Below are positions 1 through 8,034 of a DNA stretch of 46,013 bases, piece by piece. The notes under the pieces were generated by a model, which was not told the DNA's origin, made no database searches, and saw only the letters and a list, made by a program, of their open reading frames with translations. The position numbers and the translations under genes are program-made. Origin of the DNA: Paraburkholderia sp. CNPSo 3272 (GTDB lineage Bacteria > Pseudomonadota > Gammaproteobacteria > Burkholderiales > Burkholderiaceae); assembly GCF_024206495.1 (NCBI RefSeq), contig NZ_JAMBPQ010000049.1:1-46013 (forward strand), given 5' to 3'. The first letter of the stretch is position 1. Every line of letters begins with the position of its first letter.

Positions 1-1364
1 CCGCCACCACCGCCATGGAAGCCGCCACCGCCTCCGCCGCCGTTGAAGCCGCCATGGCTCTGGAACGCTTCGCGGCTTTGCTGGCCGCGTTGCTGTTCGA
101 GCCGCGCATTGGCGCCGTCGCCCGCGCCGCGTAACGCGTTGTCGCGATTCATGCTCTGCGCCCGGTTGTTGAGATCGTTCGCGCGGTTCGCGTTTTGCGC
201 GCCGTTCTGCCCGCGATTGCCCAGGTCGTTGCCGCGGTTTGCGGTTTGCGCGCCGTTTTGAGCGCGGTTGTTCAGCTCGTTGCCACGGTTCGCGTTTTGC
301 GCGCCGTTTTGCCCGCGGTTGTTGAGCCCGTTGCCGCCGTTGGCGTTCGGCCGTCCGCCTTCCTGGATGCCCTGGAGTCTCTGCTGGGCATTGCCGCTCA
401 TGTTCTGGCCAGTGCGATTCTGCAGGGTCTCCATGGCCTGCGTGCGCGACTGGTCGTAGCCCCGGTACTGGTTGCGCTGCCCGTTCAGGTTCGCGTTGTT
501 GTAGTTCTGGCGGCGCTCGACATTGGCGTTGCGATTCCAGTTCGCCGTGCCGTTGTTCGAATTGATGCGGTTGTTGACGTTAATGTTGTTGTAGCGATTG
601 ACGTTGATATTCACGTCATGGTTGTTCCAGTTGAAGCCGCCCCACAACGAATTCGCGACCGCAATGCCCGCGCCGAACGCGAGGCCGCCGACGAAACCCG
701 CCGCAATGGCGTAACCCGGAGGCGGCGGCATATACACGGGCGGATAGGCCGGATATGGCCAGACGCCAAAGACGACCGTGGGGTTATAGGTCGGCACGTA
801 GACCACCTGCGGATTCGCAGGCTCTATCACGATGGTCTGCGTGGTCGAGGTGCTCGAGGCCGGCTGGACCACGACCTTTTGCTGCTCGTTGGACTTGAGG
901 TTGCCCGCCTTCTGCGCCTGCGCGCGCAAGCGCTGCACCGAGTCCATCACGTCGTTGGGCTGCGCGAGAAACGCGTTGCCGATCTGCTGGACCCAGTCGG
1001 GCTTCGAAGCCATGGTTTCGAGCACCTGCGGAAACGCCACGAGCGACTGTACGCTCGGGTCCCAAGGCTGGGACGCGACGGCCTTCACTGCGTCGTCGCC
1101 CTTGAGGTTCGGGTTGGACTTCGTCCACGCTGCGGCGGCGGACACGTCTTGCGGGAACGTCGCGGCCATCAGTACTTGCGCGAGCAACGCGTCGGGATAG
1201 AGCGCGATGGGCGCGGTGAGCGAATCGAGCTGCTGGTTCGAAAGATGCGCCGCATTCTGCGCAGGTGCGGCAGTGGGTCCAAGCGGCCCCACGAAGAGCG
1301 GCGCGCCAGCAAGTGTGGCGCACACGAGCCAGGCAAGACGCTGGCTTGCACCGGATGTTTTCAC
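1..1364 (-). CDS. DUF3300 domain-containing exported protein, partial (3' end beyond window)
   Basis: Reading the minus strand from a GTG at 1362-1364, preceded by a GGGAGGA ribosome site, gives a secretory N-terminus (VKTSGASQRLAWLV...) followed by the DUF3300 pattern (LTAPIALYPDALLAQVLMA, then FPQ/WVQQIGNAF and a VVYVPTYNP segment). The C-terminal half is rich in Asn, Gln, Gly and Arg. It holds 17-residue repeats of the type NRGNxLNNRxQNGAQ and becomes Gly/His-rich at the window edge, where the frame is still open after about 454 codons. The function of DUF3300 proteins is not known; an envelope or secreted location is inferred from the signal peptide. The large plus-strand frame opposite (195-1436) is an antisense shadow. 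Confidence 0.88.
   Translation of the reverse strand, partial: MKTSGASQRLAWLVCATLAGAPLFVGPLGPTAAPAQNAAHLSNQQLDSLTAPIALYPDALLAQVLMAATFPQDVSAAAAWTKSNPNLKGDDAVKAVASQPWDPSVQSLVAFPQVLETMASKPDWVQQIGNAFLAQPNDVMDSVQRLRAQAQKAGNLKSNEQQKVVVQPASSTSTTQTIVIEPANPQVVYVPTYNPTVVFGVWPYPAYPPVYMPPPPGYAIAAGFVGGLAFGAGIAVANSLWGGFNWNNHDVNINVNRYNNINVNNRINSNNGTANWNRNANVERRQNYNNANLNGQRNQYRGYDQSRTQAMETLQNRTGQNMSGNAQQRLQGIQEGGRPNANGGNGLNNRGQNGAQNANRGNELNNRAQNGAQTANRGNDLGNRGQNGAQNANRANDLNNRAQSMNRDNALRGAGDGANARLEQQRGQQSREAFQSHGGFNGGGGGGGFHGGGG
135..345 (-). repeat. 51-bp coding tandem repeats in the DUF3300 protein
   Basis: Three full and one degenerate copies of a 51-bp unit translate on the minus strand as NRGNELNNRAQNGAQTA and close variants. 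The copies differ at a few codons, so the array is old rather than freshly amplified. It forms the low-complexity Asn-rich tail of the gene. Confidence 0.8.
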
Positions 1365-1590
1365 GTTATGGTCCTCCCGGTTACGAACAATGGTTCTGAT
1401 ATGCGCAGGGATCGAACATTCGCAAACCTCAAGTGATCCTCACAGTCGCAAAGCCGCGACGGCGTGGCTACAAAAAATAAAGGGACGAGACTCGCACTGT
1501 CAACCGAAGAAGGGGTGCAACACTGCGATTAAGCGATGTGCATCAACGAGACGGAAACTACGTTGAGCGTAACAATATCGTGAATACGAA

Positions 1591-2949
1591 TTAGACCGCG
1601 CTGGAGTGCGATTGCGACTCGCCGGCATTCAAGTGCATGCGCACGAAACCCACGTGTTCGCGCAACACGTAAAACGCATCGGCGAACGCTAGCGGCATGC
1701 GCAGCGTATTGAGGGATCGCTCGATCTCGTCGAGTTCTTCGATCAGCGCGCGCCGCTGTTCTTCGTTCGTATGCATGCGCGCGTCGCGCTCGATGGCAAT
1801 GAGCGCGCCGTAGTAGCGATAAATGCGCGAACGCACGCGCCAGCGATACAGCGCCGGTATCGTGCGCAACGCGGGAATCACGAGCACGGCCAGCGGCAAC
1901 AGCAGCACGAGCAGACGGTCCGTCACGCTCGCGAGCCAGAACGGCAGCGCGCGATAGAGAAAGCTCTTGCCCGACTTGTAGTAGCGCGTAGCGTCCTCGC
2001 TCACGCGAAAGTCGTGCACCGCCGGGCTCGGAAACTGGCCCTCGCGCTGCAGGAGCCCGGGCGCGCCGTTCACCTCGCCCGCGGCTTCGATGAGCAGATC
2101 GGAGAGCGCGGGATGCAGCGTATCGCGCGCGACGAGTTCGACGGTCGGACCGATCAGATGCACCGTCTCGCGTGGCTGGCGCCGGCGCAGATCGAGCACG
2201 CCGGGCGGCAGATCGACGTCCTCCAGATACGGAAAGAGCCGCGTATAAGCGGCCGCTTCATCGAAGCTCATCACCGAGATGCCGGGAATATCGAGCAAAC
2301 GCAGCATGAGCGCGCGCGTGGTCGAGTCGCCGCTCAGCATCGCGGCCTCCACGCGGCCGGAGACGAGCGCCGTGGCCGCATCCATGCCGTCGAGCGGCAG
2401 GAACGTGGAGTCGCCGCCGGGATCGATGCCGTTCGCGGAGAGCAGCTTGAGCGCCAGCTCGCGCGTGCCGCTGCCCACGCGGCCAATGGCGATGCGCTGG
2501 CCGTCGAGTTCGGAGAGCCGTGTGAGGCCCGAGCCGCGATAGAAAACGACGATAGGCACATAGGCCACGCTGCCGAGCGACATCAGCGAGCTTGTGTCGA
2601 TACCGTCGGCGACGCCGCCCTGCACGAAGGCGAGGTCCACGTGCTGCTTCGGATCGAGCAGGCGCTGCAGGTTCTGCACCGAGCCGTCCGATTCGAGGAT
2701 CTTGAGCGTGACGCCGTTGCGCGCGAGGATCGCGCGGTAGGCTTGCGCCATCTGCATGAAGGAACTGTCGGCAGGGCCCGCGCTGATCGTGATGGTGCGC
2801 GGGGGCGCCGGATCGACGAGCCAGAAGACGAGACCGACGACCACCGCGCAGAACAGGGCCACGGGCAGCGTCGTCAAGGCGATATCGCGCCAGGCTGGAT
2901 GCGCGTGGTCACGCAGAAAATTGGGCGGCGGCGGTCGATATCGTCTCAT
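1591..2949 (-). CDS. TAXI-family (TRAP-type) solute-binding protein with membrane anchors
   Basis: This 452-residue protein has an N-terminal membrane helix (about residues 25-45), a periplasmic binding fold starting at TITISAGPADSSFMQMAQAY, and a second hydrophobic helix near 344-362 followed by a basic cytoplasmic-looking tail. The middle part (VQNLQRLLDPKQHVDLAFVQGG, GRVGSGTRELA) is the TAXI/NMT1-like periplasmic binding protein pattern. Known TAXI proteins deliver substrates to TRAP permeases, but no permease gene is adjacent, and the C-terminal membrane segment is unusual for a free binding protein. The ATG at 2949 is chosen because the hydrophilic MRRYRPPPPNF start is natural; an ATG at 2997 would add 16 residues. 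The substrate is unknown. Confidence 0.82.
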   Translation of the reverse strand: MRRYRPPPPNFLRDHAHPAWRDIALTTLPVALFCAVVVGLVFWLVDPAPPRTITISAGPADSSFMQMAQAYRAILARNGVTLKILESDGSVQNLQRLLDPKQHVDLAFVQGGVADGIDTSSLMSLGSVAYVPIVVFYRGSGLTRLSELDGQRIAIGRVGSGTRELALKLLSANGIDPGGDSTFLPLDGMDAATALVSGRVEAAMLSGDSTTRALMLRLLDIPGISVMSFDEAAAYTRLFPYLEDVDLPPGVLDLRRRQPRETVHLIGPTVELVARDTLHPALSDLLIEAAGEVNGAPGLLQREGQFPSPAVHDFRVSEDATRYYKSGKSFLYRALPFWLASVTDRLLVLLLPLAVLVIPALRTIPALYRWRVRSRIYRYYGALIAIERDARMHTNEEQRRALIEELDEIERSLNTLRMPLAFADAFYVLREHVGFVRMHLNAGESQSHSSAV

Positions 2950-3075
2950 GAGAACCCGGCGACAGAGCGTCAGACTCTGGAATTCCCATGATGCCATTTT
3001 CGCGCCAGATCTGATCGCTGGCGCGGCCGCCTTTCCCGGAGAGCTTACGGAACGCGTGTTTCGATATGTGTCGTG

Positions 3076-3510
3076 TCAGCCCGCAGCAGCCTTCGTCAGC
3101 GCGAACAGCTCGCTGCGCAGCGCCTTCGCGCGGTCGCGCTTCATGTGCTGCTCGAACTCGGCCTGCGCGTCGAGCCATAGCGCATGCGCCTTGTCGTAGC
3201 GCCGCAAGCCCGCTGCCGAGAGCCGGTAGACCAGCGTACGCGTGTCGTGCTCGGCCGCCGCCGTGAGCACGAGGCCGTCCCGCTGCAACGGCTTGAGCGC
3301 CCGCACGAGCGTCGTGCGGTCCATCACGAGGTCGTCGGAGAGTTCGGCGGCCGTGGCGTCGGGCCGACCCGCGAGGCGAGAGAGGATGGTGAACTGCGCG
3401 GCCGTCACGTCGGCCTGCGAGAGATGCCGCTCGTAAAGCTGCGTGACGAAACGCGCGGCCTGCCGCAGCGCAAAACAGTTGCATTCCTCGCGTACGATCC
3501 GCTTCGTCAT
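3076..3510 (-). CDS. MarR-family transcriptional regulator (thiolase-linked)
   Basis: This 144-residue winged-helix regulator has the N-terminal segment CFALRQAARFVTQLYERHLS, the HTH around ATAAELSDDLVMDRTTLVRALKPL, and the wing region near DTRTLVYRLSAAG. The start at 3510 follows GGCGGGGAA. It lies 62 bp downstream of the thiolase on the same strand, so the two are probably one transcript. It is clearly paralogous to the efflux-linked MarR at 10812-11237 (shared CFAxRQAARxxxQLYERHLS). Matching TGCATATGCA palindromes at both loci suggest that it represses its own operon from the site at 4801-4816. The ligand cannot be read from sequence; the longer reading frame extending upstream to 3921 is a shadow inside the thiolase. 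Confidence 0.9.
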   Translation of the reverse strand: MTKRIVREECNCFALRQAARFVTQLYERHLSQADVTAAQFTILSRLAGRPDATAAELSDDLVMDRTTLVRALKPLQRDGLVLTAAAEHDTRTLVYRLSAAGLRRYDKAHALWLDAQAEFEQHMKRDRAKALRSELFALTKAAAG

Positions 3511-3572
3511 CGTGTTCCCCGCCTGTGTCACAGTCCGTATCTCAGCCCCACGCGCCTCACGTGGCCCGGCCA

Positions 3573-4757
3573 TCATACTTTCTCGAGCGCGAGCGCGATA
3601 CCCTGGCCACCGCCGATGCAAAGCGTCACGACGCCGCGACGCAGCCCGTCGCGCTGCATCGACCATGCGAGGCGCGTGGTGAGAATCGCGCCCGTCGCGC
3701 CGATGGGGTGGCCATGCGCGATCGCACCGCCTTCCACGTTCACGATGTCCTCGGGAATGCCGAGTTGCTTCATGACCGCGAGCGGCACCGCCGCGAATGC
3801 CTCGTTGATCTCGAAGCGCTCGACGTCGGCCAGCGACCAGCCGGCGCGCCCCAACGCGAGTTGCACGGCGGGCACGGGGCCGAGGCCGAACAGGCCCGGC
3901 TCCACCGCCGCGACGCCCCACGCCACGAGCTTGACCATCGGCGAGAGCCCCTCGGCTTCGGCGAAGCCGCGCTCCGCCACGAGCATGGCGCTCGCCGCGC
4001 TGTTCAGGCCCGGCGCGTTGCCCGCCGTGATCGTGCCGTCCGGGCGAAACGCGGGACGCAGTTTCGCGAGCCCTTCGAGCGTCGTGTCGGGACGCGGCGC
4101 TTCGTCGGTATCGATGCGCTCCATGCCCTTCTTGCCCTTGATCTCCACCGCGACGATTTCTTCCTTGAAGCGCCCCGCCGCTTGTGCGGAAGCAAAGCGT
4201 TGCTGCGAACGCGCGGCCCAGTTGTCCTGTTCAGCACGCGTGAGCCCGGCCCGCGTCACGAGGTCTTCCGTATGCCAGCCCGAATGCTGGCCCGAAAACG
4301 CATCGACGAGGCCGTCGCGCAGCATGCTGTCGTGAATCTCGGCGTTGCCCATGCGATAGCCCCAACGGCCGCCATCCAGCAAGTACGGCGCGCGGTCCAT
4401 GTTTTCCATGCCGCCCGCCAGCGCGACGTCGGCAAGACCCAGCATCACCTCCTGCGCGGCGCTCGCAACAGCTTGCGCGCCGGAGCCGCACACGCGGTTC
4501 ACCGTGAGCGCGGGCACCTGAACCGGCACGCCGCCGCCAAGCTCGGCCTGACGCGCGGGATTCATCTTGTTGCCCGCCTGGATCACATTGCCGAGCACCA
4601 CGGAGCCGAGCCGAGCGGGGTCGAGCTTCGCGCGCGCGAGCGTTTCGCGCACCGCCGCCGCGCCTAGCTCCGTAGCCGGCACGCCCTTGAACGCACCGTT
4701 GAATCCGCCAATTGCCGTACGCACCGGCTGGCACAAAACGATCTCGCGTGTACTCAT
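3573..4757 (-). CDS. Acetyl-CoA acetyltransferase (thiolase)
   Basis: This 394-residue thiolase has the nucleophile Cys90 in VNRVCGSGAQAV, the NEAFA motif, the His motif GGAIAHGHPIGATGA and the C-terminal CIGGGQG motif, so all catalytic elements are present. The family condenses or cleaves beta-ketoacyl-CoA (acetoacetyl-CoA to two acetyl-CoA). No beta-oxidation or PHB gene is adjacent, so the exact chain length is open. The start at 4757 follows AGGAGAGTCGACC; an ATG at 4784 would add nine residues. A 16-bp near-palindrome about 45 bp upstream and a cotranscribed marR downstream suggest control by that repressor. Confidence 0.93.
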   Translation of the reverse strand: MSTREIVLCQPVRTAIGGFNGAFKGVPATELGAAAVRETLARAKLDPARLGSVVLGNVIQAGNKMNPARQAELGGGVPVQVPALTVNRVCGSGAQAVASAAQEVMLGLADVALAGGMENMDRAPYLLDGGRWGYRMGNAEIHDSMLRDGLVDAFSGQHSGWHTEDLVTRAGLTRAEQDNWAARSQQRFASAQAAGRFKEEIVAVEIKGKKGMERIDTDEAPRPDTTLEGLAKLRPAFRPDGTITAGNAPGLNSAASAMLVAERGFAEAEGLSPMVKLVAWGVAAVEPGLFGLGPVPAVQLALGRAGWSLADVERFEINEAFAAVPLAVMKQLGIPEDIVNVEGGAIAHGHPIGATGAILTTRLAWSMQRDGLRRGVVTLCIGGGQGIALALEKV

Positions 4758-4800
4758 GGTCGACTCTCCTTTCATGTGCACCATTCCACTAGCATTCTAT

Positions 4801-4816
4801 GTATGCATATGCACAC
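4801..4816. promoter_or_regulatory. Candidate MarR operator upstream of thiolase
   Basis: The sequence GTATGCATATGCACAC has a perfect 10-bp palindromic core TGCATATGCA (4804-4813), extended to 16 bp with one mismatched pair. It lies 44 bp upstream of the thiolase start. The identical core occurs at the start of the second marR gene (11233-11242). Operator function is inferred from this recurrence and the adjacent MarR genes. Confidence 0.6.
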
Positions 4817-4910
4817 TTTCAAACGTTTTTGTGGAACAAGCGCTCGCGTGCGCTGGCACGATTGATGTCGTATCCAGCGCACGCGGGGTGGTAAAACCGT
4901 TGCCGCTACG

Positions 4911-5447
4911 TTACGGCGCGGCCGGGAAATCGAGTGTCGTATCGTTGATGCGGTTCACGAGGTTCGTGAACGTAATCGACGTCACGGCGAGCGCGATTTC
5001 CACGATCTGGTGCTCGGTATAACCGGCTTCGCGAATCGCGCTCACTTCCGCTTCGGGCACCGTGCCGTGCGTCTTCACCAGCAGGCGGACGAAGTGCACG
5101 AGTGCGTCGCGCTTCGCGTCGCCGGTCGCTTCGCCTGCGCGGACCGCCTTCATCGTCTCCGGCGCGAGCCCGGCGAACTTGCCCGCCAGGGTGTGCGCGG
5201 CGAGACAGTAATCACAACCCGCCACTTCGCTCACCGCGAGCTTGATCGCTTCGATGTCGGGCTTCGACAGCGTGCCGGCGGAGATCACGGCCTCCATGTT
5301 GAGCAGCGCGCCGAGCGCTTCGGGGCTATGCGTGCCGATGGTGGCGTACGCGTTGGGCACCTTGCCCACGGCCTTGCGGATCTTTGCAAAGATTTCAGCG
5401 GCGGCGCCAGTGGCGGCTTCAGGCTTGATGGCGGAAAGACGGGACAT
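4911..5447 (-). CDS. Carboxymuconolactone decarboxylase / AhpD-like peroxidase family protein
   Basis: This 178-residue all-helical protein carries the AhpD-type site Glu74-x3-Cys78-x2-Cys81-x3-His85 (SEVAGCDYCLAAH). In AhpD relatives this site supports alkylhydroperoxidase or disulfide-exchange activity, so a role in detoxifying organic peroxides is likely, although the physiological reductant is unknown. The start at 5447 has an AAAGGAG site at good spacing. It is divergent from the AraC regulator at 5597, with a 149-bp shared intergenic region, a layout typical of an activator controlling its neighbour. Confidence 0.9.
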   Translation of the reverse strand: MSRLSAIKPEAATGAAAEIFAKIRKAVGKVPNAYATIGTHSPEALGALLNMEAVISAGTLSKPDIEAIKLAVSEVAGCDYCLAAHTLAGKFAGLAPETMKAVRAGEATGDAKRDALVHFVRLLVKTHGTVPEAEVSAIREAGYTEHQIVEIALAVTSITFTNLVNRINDTTLDFPAAP

Positions 5448-5596
5448 GTTTTGCTCCTTTAACGTTGCATGGTCGCGAGCGGGTGTCTGTGTCGCGTTGC
5501 CATCGTCGATGGCATGGATGCAGTCTAGTCGCGCACCGTCGCGCTTTTAATGCCAGAATGGCGCGACTTTATGCTCAATCGTCTCACTCGCCCACC

Positions 5597-6532
5597 ATGG
5601 ATCTGCTGAGCCGCCTTCTCGCGCTGATGCCCGTTGCCGGCCGCCTCGACGTGCGCTGTCATTTCGGCGCGCCCTGGCGCATCGACGATCCCGCTGCGAA
5701 GGAGCGCGAGATCCGCTACCACGTGCTGCTTGCGGGGCGCGCCATCGTCGAGGATGCGCACGGCGCGCCCGTCGCGCTCCATGCGGGCGACATCGTGCTG
5801 TTTCCCTCGGGCAGCGCGCACGTGCTGCACGACGGCAGCGGCGCAGCGCCCGCCGTGGTTGCCAGGCGGATGGAGAACGGCGTGAGCATCGAAACGAATG
5901 TGGGCGATGGCGCCATCGCCGACGTCCTGTGCGGCCGTTTCCTGCTGCCTGCCGTGCCGCAGCGCCTGCTGCGAGAGAATCTGCCGGCGCGCCTCGTCGT
6001 GCATAGCGCGCGGGACGGCACGCAAGCACCCGAACGTCTCGTGCGCCTGATCGCACTGTTGCGCGACGAAGCGTATGAGGCGGCGCCGGGCAGCGAGTCG
6101 CTCGTGAACCATCTGTCGGGCGCGCTCTTCGGGCTCACGCTGCGCTACGCCAGCGCCGGAGACGCCCCGCCGCGCGGCCTGCTCGCGCTCGCGCAGCGTC
6201 CACGCCTGCAACCCGCCATCGACGCCATGTTCGAAGCGCCCAGCAAGTCCTGGACGCTGCCCGAGCTTGCCGAGCTTTGCCACATGTCGCGCGCGACCTT
6301 CGCGCGGCACTTCGACGAGGCCATCGGCCGCTCGGCCGCCGACGTGCTCACCGATATCCGCATGACGCTCGCGGGCCGCATGCTCGCGCAGAGCAACGAC
6401 AGCGTGGCGGAGATCGGCGAATTCGTCGGCTACCAGTCGGACGCCGCATTCCAGCGCGGCTTCAAGCGCCACGTGGGCATGACGCCGGCGCAGTGGCGCT
6501 CGCTGGCGCGCGAGGCGGCTTCGGGCGCTTGA
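5597..6532 (+). CDS. AraC-family transcriptional regulator (cupin plus two HTH)
   Basis: This 311-residue protein has an N-terminal cupin-like sensor (DVRCHFGAPWRI, GDIVLFPSGSAHVLHDG) and a C-terminal AraC/XylS DNA-binding pair. The first HTH is WTLPELAELCHMSRATFARHF and the second is SVAEIGEFVGYQSDAAFQRGFKR. ATG 5597 is preferred because the family consensus begins with MDLLSRLL; an in-frame ATG at 5558 would add 13 residues, and neither has a strong ribosome site. It is divergent from the AhpD-like gene, which it probably regulates. The effector is unknown. Confidence 0.9.
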   Translation: MDLLSRLLALMPVAGRLDVRCHFGAPWRIDDPAAKEREIRYHVLLAGRAIVEDAHGAPVALHAGDIVLFPSGSAHVLHDGSGAAPAVVARRMENGVSIETNVGDGAIADVLCGRFLLPAVPQRLLRENLPARLVVHSARDGTQAPERLVRLIALLRDEAYEAAPGSESLVNHLSGALFGLTLRYASAGDAPPRGLLALAQRPRLQPAIDAMFEAPSKSWTLPELAELCHMSRATFARHFDEAIGRSAADVLTDIRMTLAGRMLAQSNDSVAEIGEFVGYQSDAAFQRGFKRHVGMTPAQWRSLAREAASGA

Positions 6533-6562
6533 GCGCAAGGTCATGGCTTCGGGCCGTGCCGT

Positions 6563-8026
6563 TTAGCCGCCGTGCGCGGGCGTTTCCTGCGCGAGCACCA
6601 CGTCGCCGCTCTGGCTCCAGCCGCCGCCCAGCGACCGGTAGAGCGCCACCGCCGCGAGCGCGCGTTCGCGCTGCGCATCGTTGAGCAGGTCCTGATCGGC
6701 GAGCAGGGTCTGCTGCGCGCTCAGCACGTCGAGAAAGTCCGTGGCGCCGCCCTTGTAGAGCTGGTTAGCGAGCTTGAGCGATTGCGCCGACGAAGCCAGC
6801 GCGTCGTTCAACTGCACCGTCTGGCTCGCCGTGCTCACCAGATCGCTGCGGCTGTCTTCCACTTCGCGCAATGCCTGCAGCATGGTCTCCTGCAGATTCA
6901 GTTGCGATTCGCGCATGCGGCTCTCGCTCTGGTCGATGTCGGCCGTGATGCGCCCCGCGTTGAAGATCGGGCTCGTCGCGCCGATCGCCGCGCTAAAGAG
7001 GTTATCCGTGAGCGTGGGCATGCCGAGATAGGACGCCGCGAGAATGCCGTCCGTGAGATTGAGAGTGAACTTCGGATAACGCTCGGCGCGCGCCACGCCC
7101 ACTTCCGCCGCGCGCTGCTGCACGGTGGCGTAGGCGGCCTGCACGTCGGGGCGGCGCAGCAGCGCTTCCGAAGGCAGCATCTGCGGCACGCTCGCGGGCA
7201 CGCCGGGAATGGGCGCCGTTTGCGCAAGCGCGAGCTGCGCCACGGACTCCGGCGTGCGCCCCGTATACACGGCAATCAGGTTCAATTGATGATCGATGCT
7301 TGCCTGTGCGCGCGGAATGCGCGCTTGCAGCTCGCTTAGCTGCGTTTGCGCGCGGGCCACGTCCAGTTGCGTGGAAAGGCCATATTTCAGGCGGTCTTGC
7401 GTGAGCAGCAAGGTGTGTTTGCGAATCTCCAGGTTATCCTGAAGGATCTTCAACTCTGCCTGCGCATAGCGCAGATCGACGTACGCCGAGGCCGTATTCG
7501 CCGCGAGCGCGAGGCGCACGGCATCGAGCGCATGCTTCTGGCCCACGAGGTTCGCTTGCGCCGCGAGCAGGTCGAGCCGCTCGCCGCCGAACACGTCGGG
7601 CGACCAGCTCAACGCGAGGCCTGCGCCTGCCTGCTTCACATAGCCGAGCGGCGGCGGCGTGTTCTGCCGCGTATAAGCGCCATGCGCCGTGAAGTCGAGT
7701 TGCGGCAGCAGCGCCGCGTGCTTTTGCGTCGTGATCGATTGCGCCTGCTTCACGCGCTCGGCGGCGGCCTGCAAGTCGAGGTTGCCTTCGAACACCGAGG
7801 CGAGCAGCGTATCGAGCGTCGGGTCGCCGAACTGCGCCCACCAGGCGCGCGCTTCGATGGCGTCCTGTGGCGCGTCGATCCGCCATGCCACAGGCGCCGT
7901 TTTGTGCACCGTGGCGGGCAGGTCGGGATGCTGCGCGGGCTGCACCGCGCATGCGGCGAGCACGGCGGCGGAAAGCAGCGAAAGTACGAGACGCATGGGA
8001 GTCGATGAGCGTTCAGGGGTTTTCAT
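6563..8026 (-). CDS. Outer-membrane efflux lipoprotein, NodT/OprM family
   Basis: This 487-residue TolC-like channel has a lipoprotein signal with lipobox LAAC (Cys26) and two repeats of the outer-membrane efflux fold. Typical segments are WWAQFGDPTLDTLL near the N-terminus, SWSPDVFGGERLD, RRPDVQAAYATVQQRAAEVGVARAERYPKF, and the C-terminal LYKGGATDFLDVLSAQQTLL. It is the last gene of the marR-hlyD-MFS-OMP operon, 8 bp after the MFS stop, with GAGGTG before the ATG. It is expected to form the outer-membrane exit duct for drugs or aromatic acids pumped by the MFS and HlyD partners. Confidence 0.94.
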   Translation of the reverse strand: MKTPERSSTPMRLVLSLLSAAVLAACAVQPAQHPDLPATVHKTAPVAWRIDAPQDAIEARAWWAQFGDPTLDTLLASVFEGNLDLQAAAERVKQAQSITTQKHAALLPQLDFTAHGAYTRQNTPPPLGYVKQAGAGLALSWSPDVFGGERLDLLAAQANLVGQKHALDAVRLALAANTASAYVDLRYAQAELKILQDNLEIRKHTLLLTQDRLKYGLSTQLDVARAQTQLSELQARIPRAQASIDHQLNLIAVYTGRTPESVAQLALAQTAPIPGVPASVPQMLPSEALLRRPDVQAAYATVQQRAAEVGVARAERYPKFTLNLTDGILAASYLGMPTLTDNLFSAAIGATSPIFNAGRITADIDQSESRMRESQLNLQETMLQALREVEDSRSDLVSTASQTVQLNDALASSAQSLKLANQLYKGGATDFLDVLSAQQTLLADQDLLNDAQRERALAAVALYRSLGGGWSQSGDVVLAQETPAHGG

Positions 8027-8034
8027 GGGTCACC

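Noticed and set aside
195..1436. 413-codon plus-strand frame opposite the DUF3300 gene
   Set aside because: The minus strand gives a clean DUF3300 protein with signal peptide and ribosome site; the plus-strand product has no known features.
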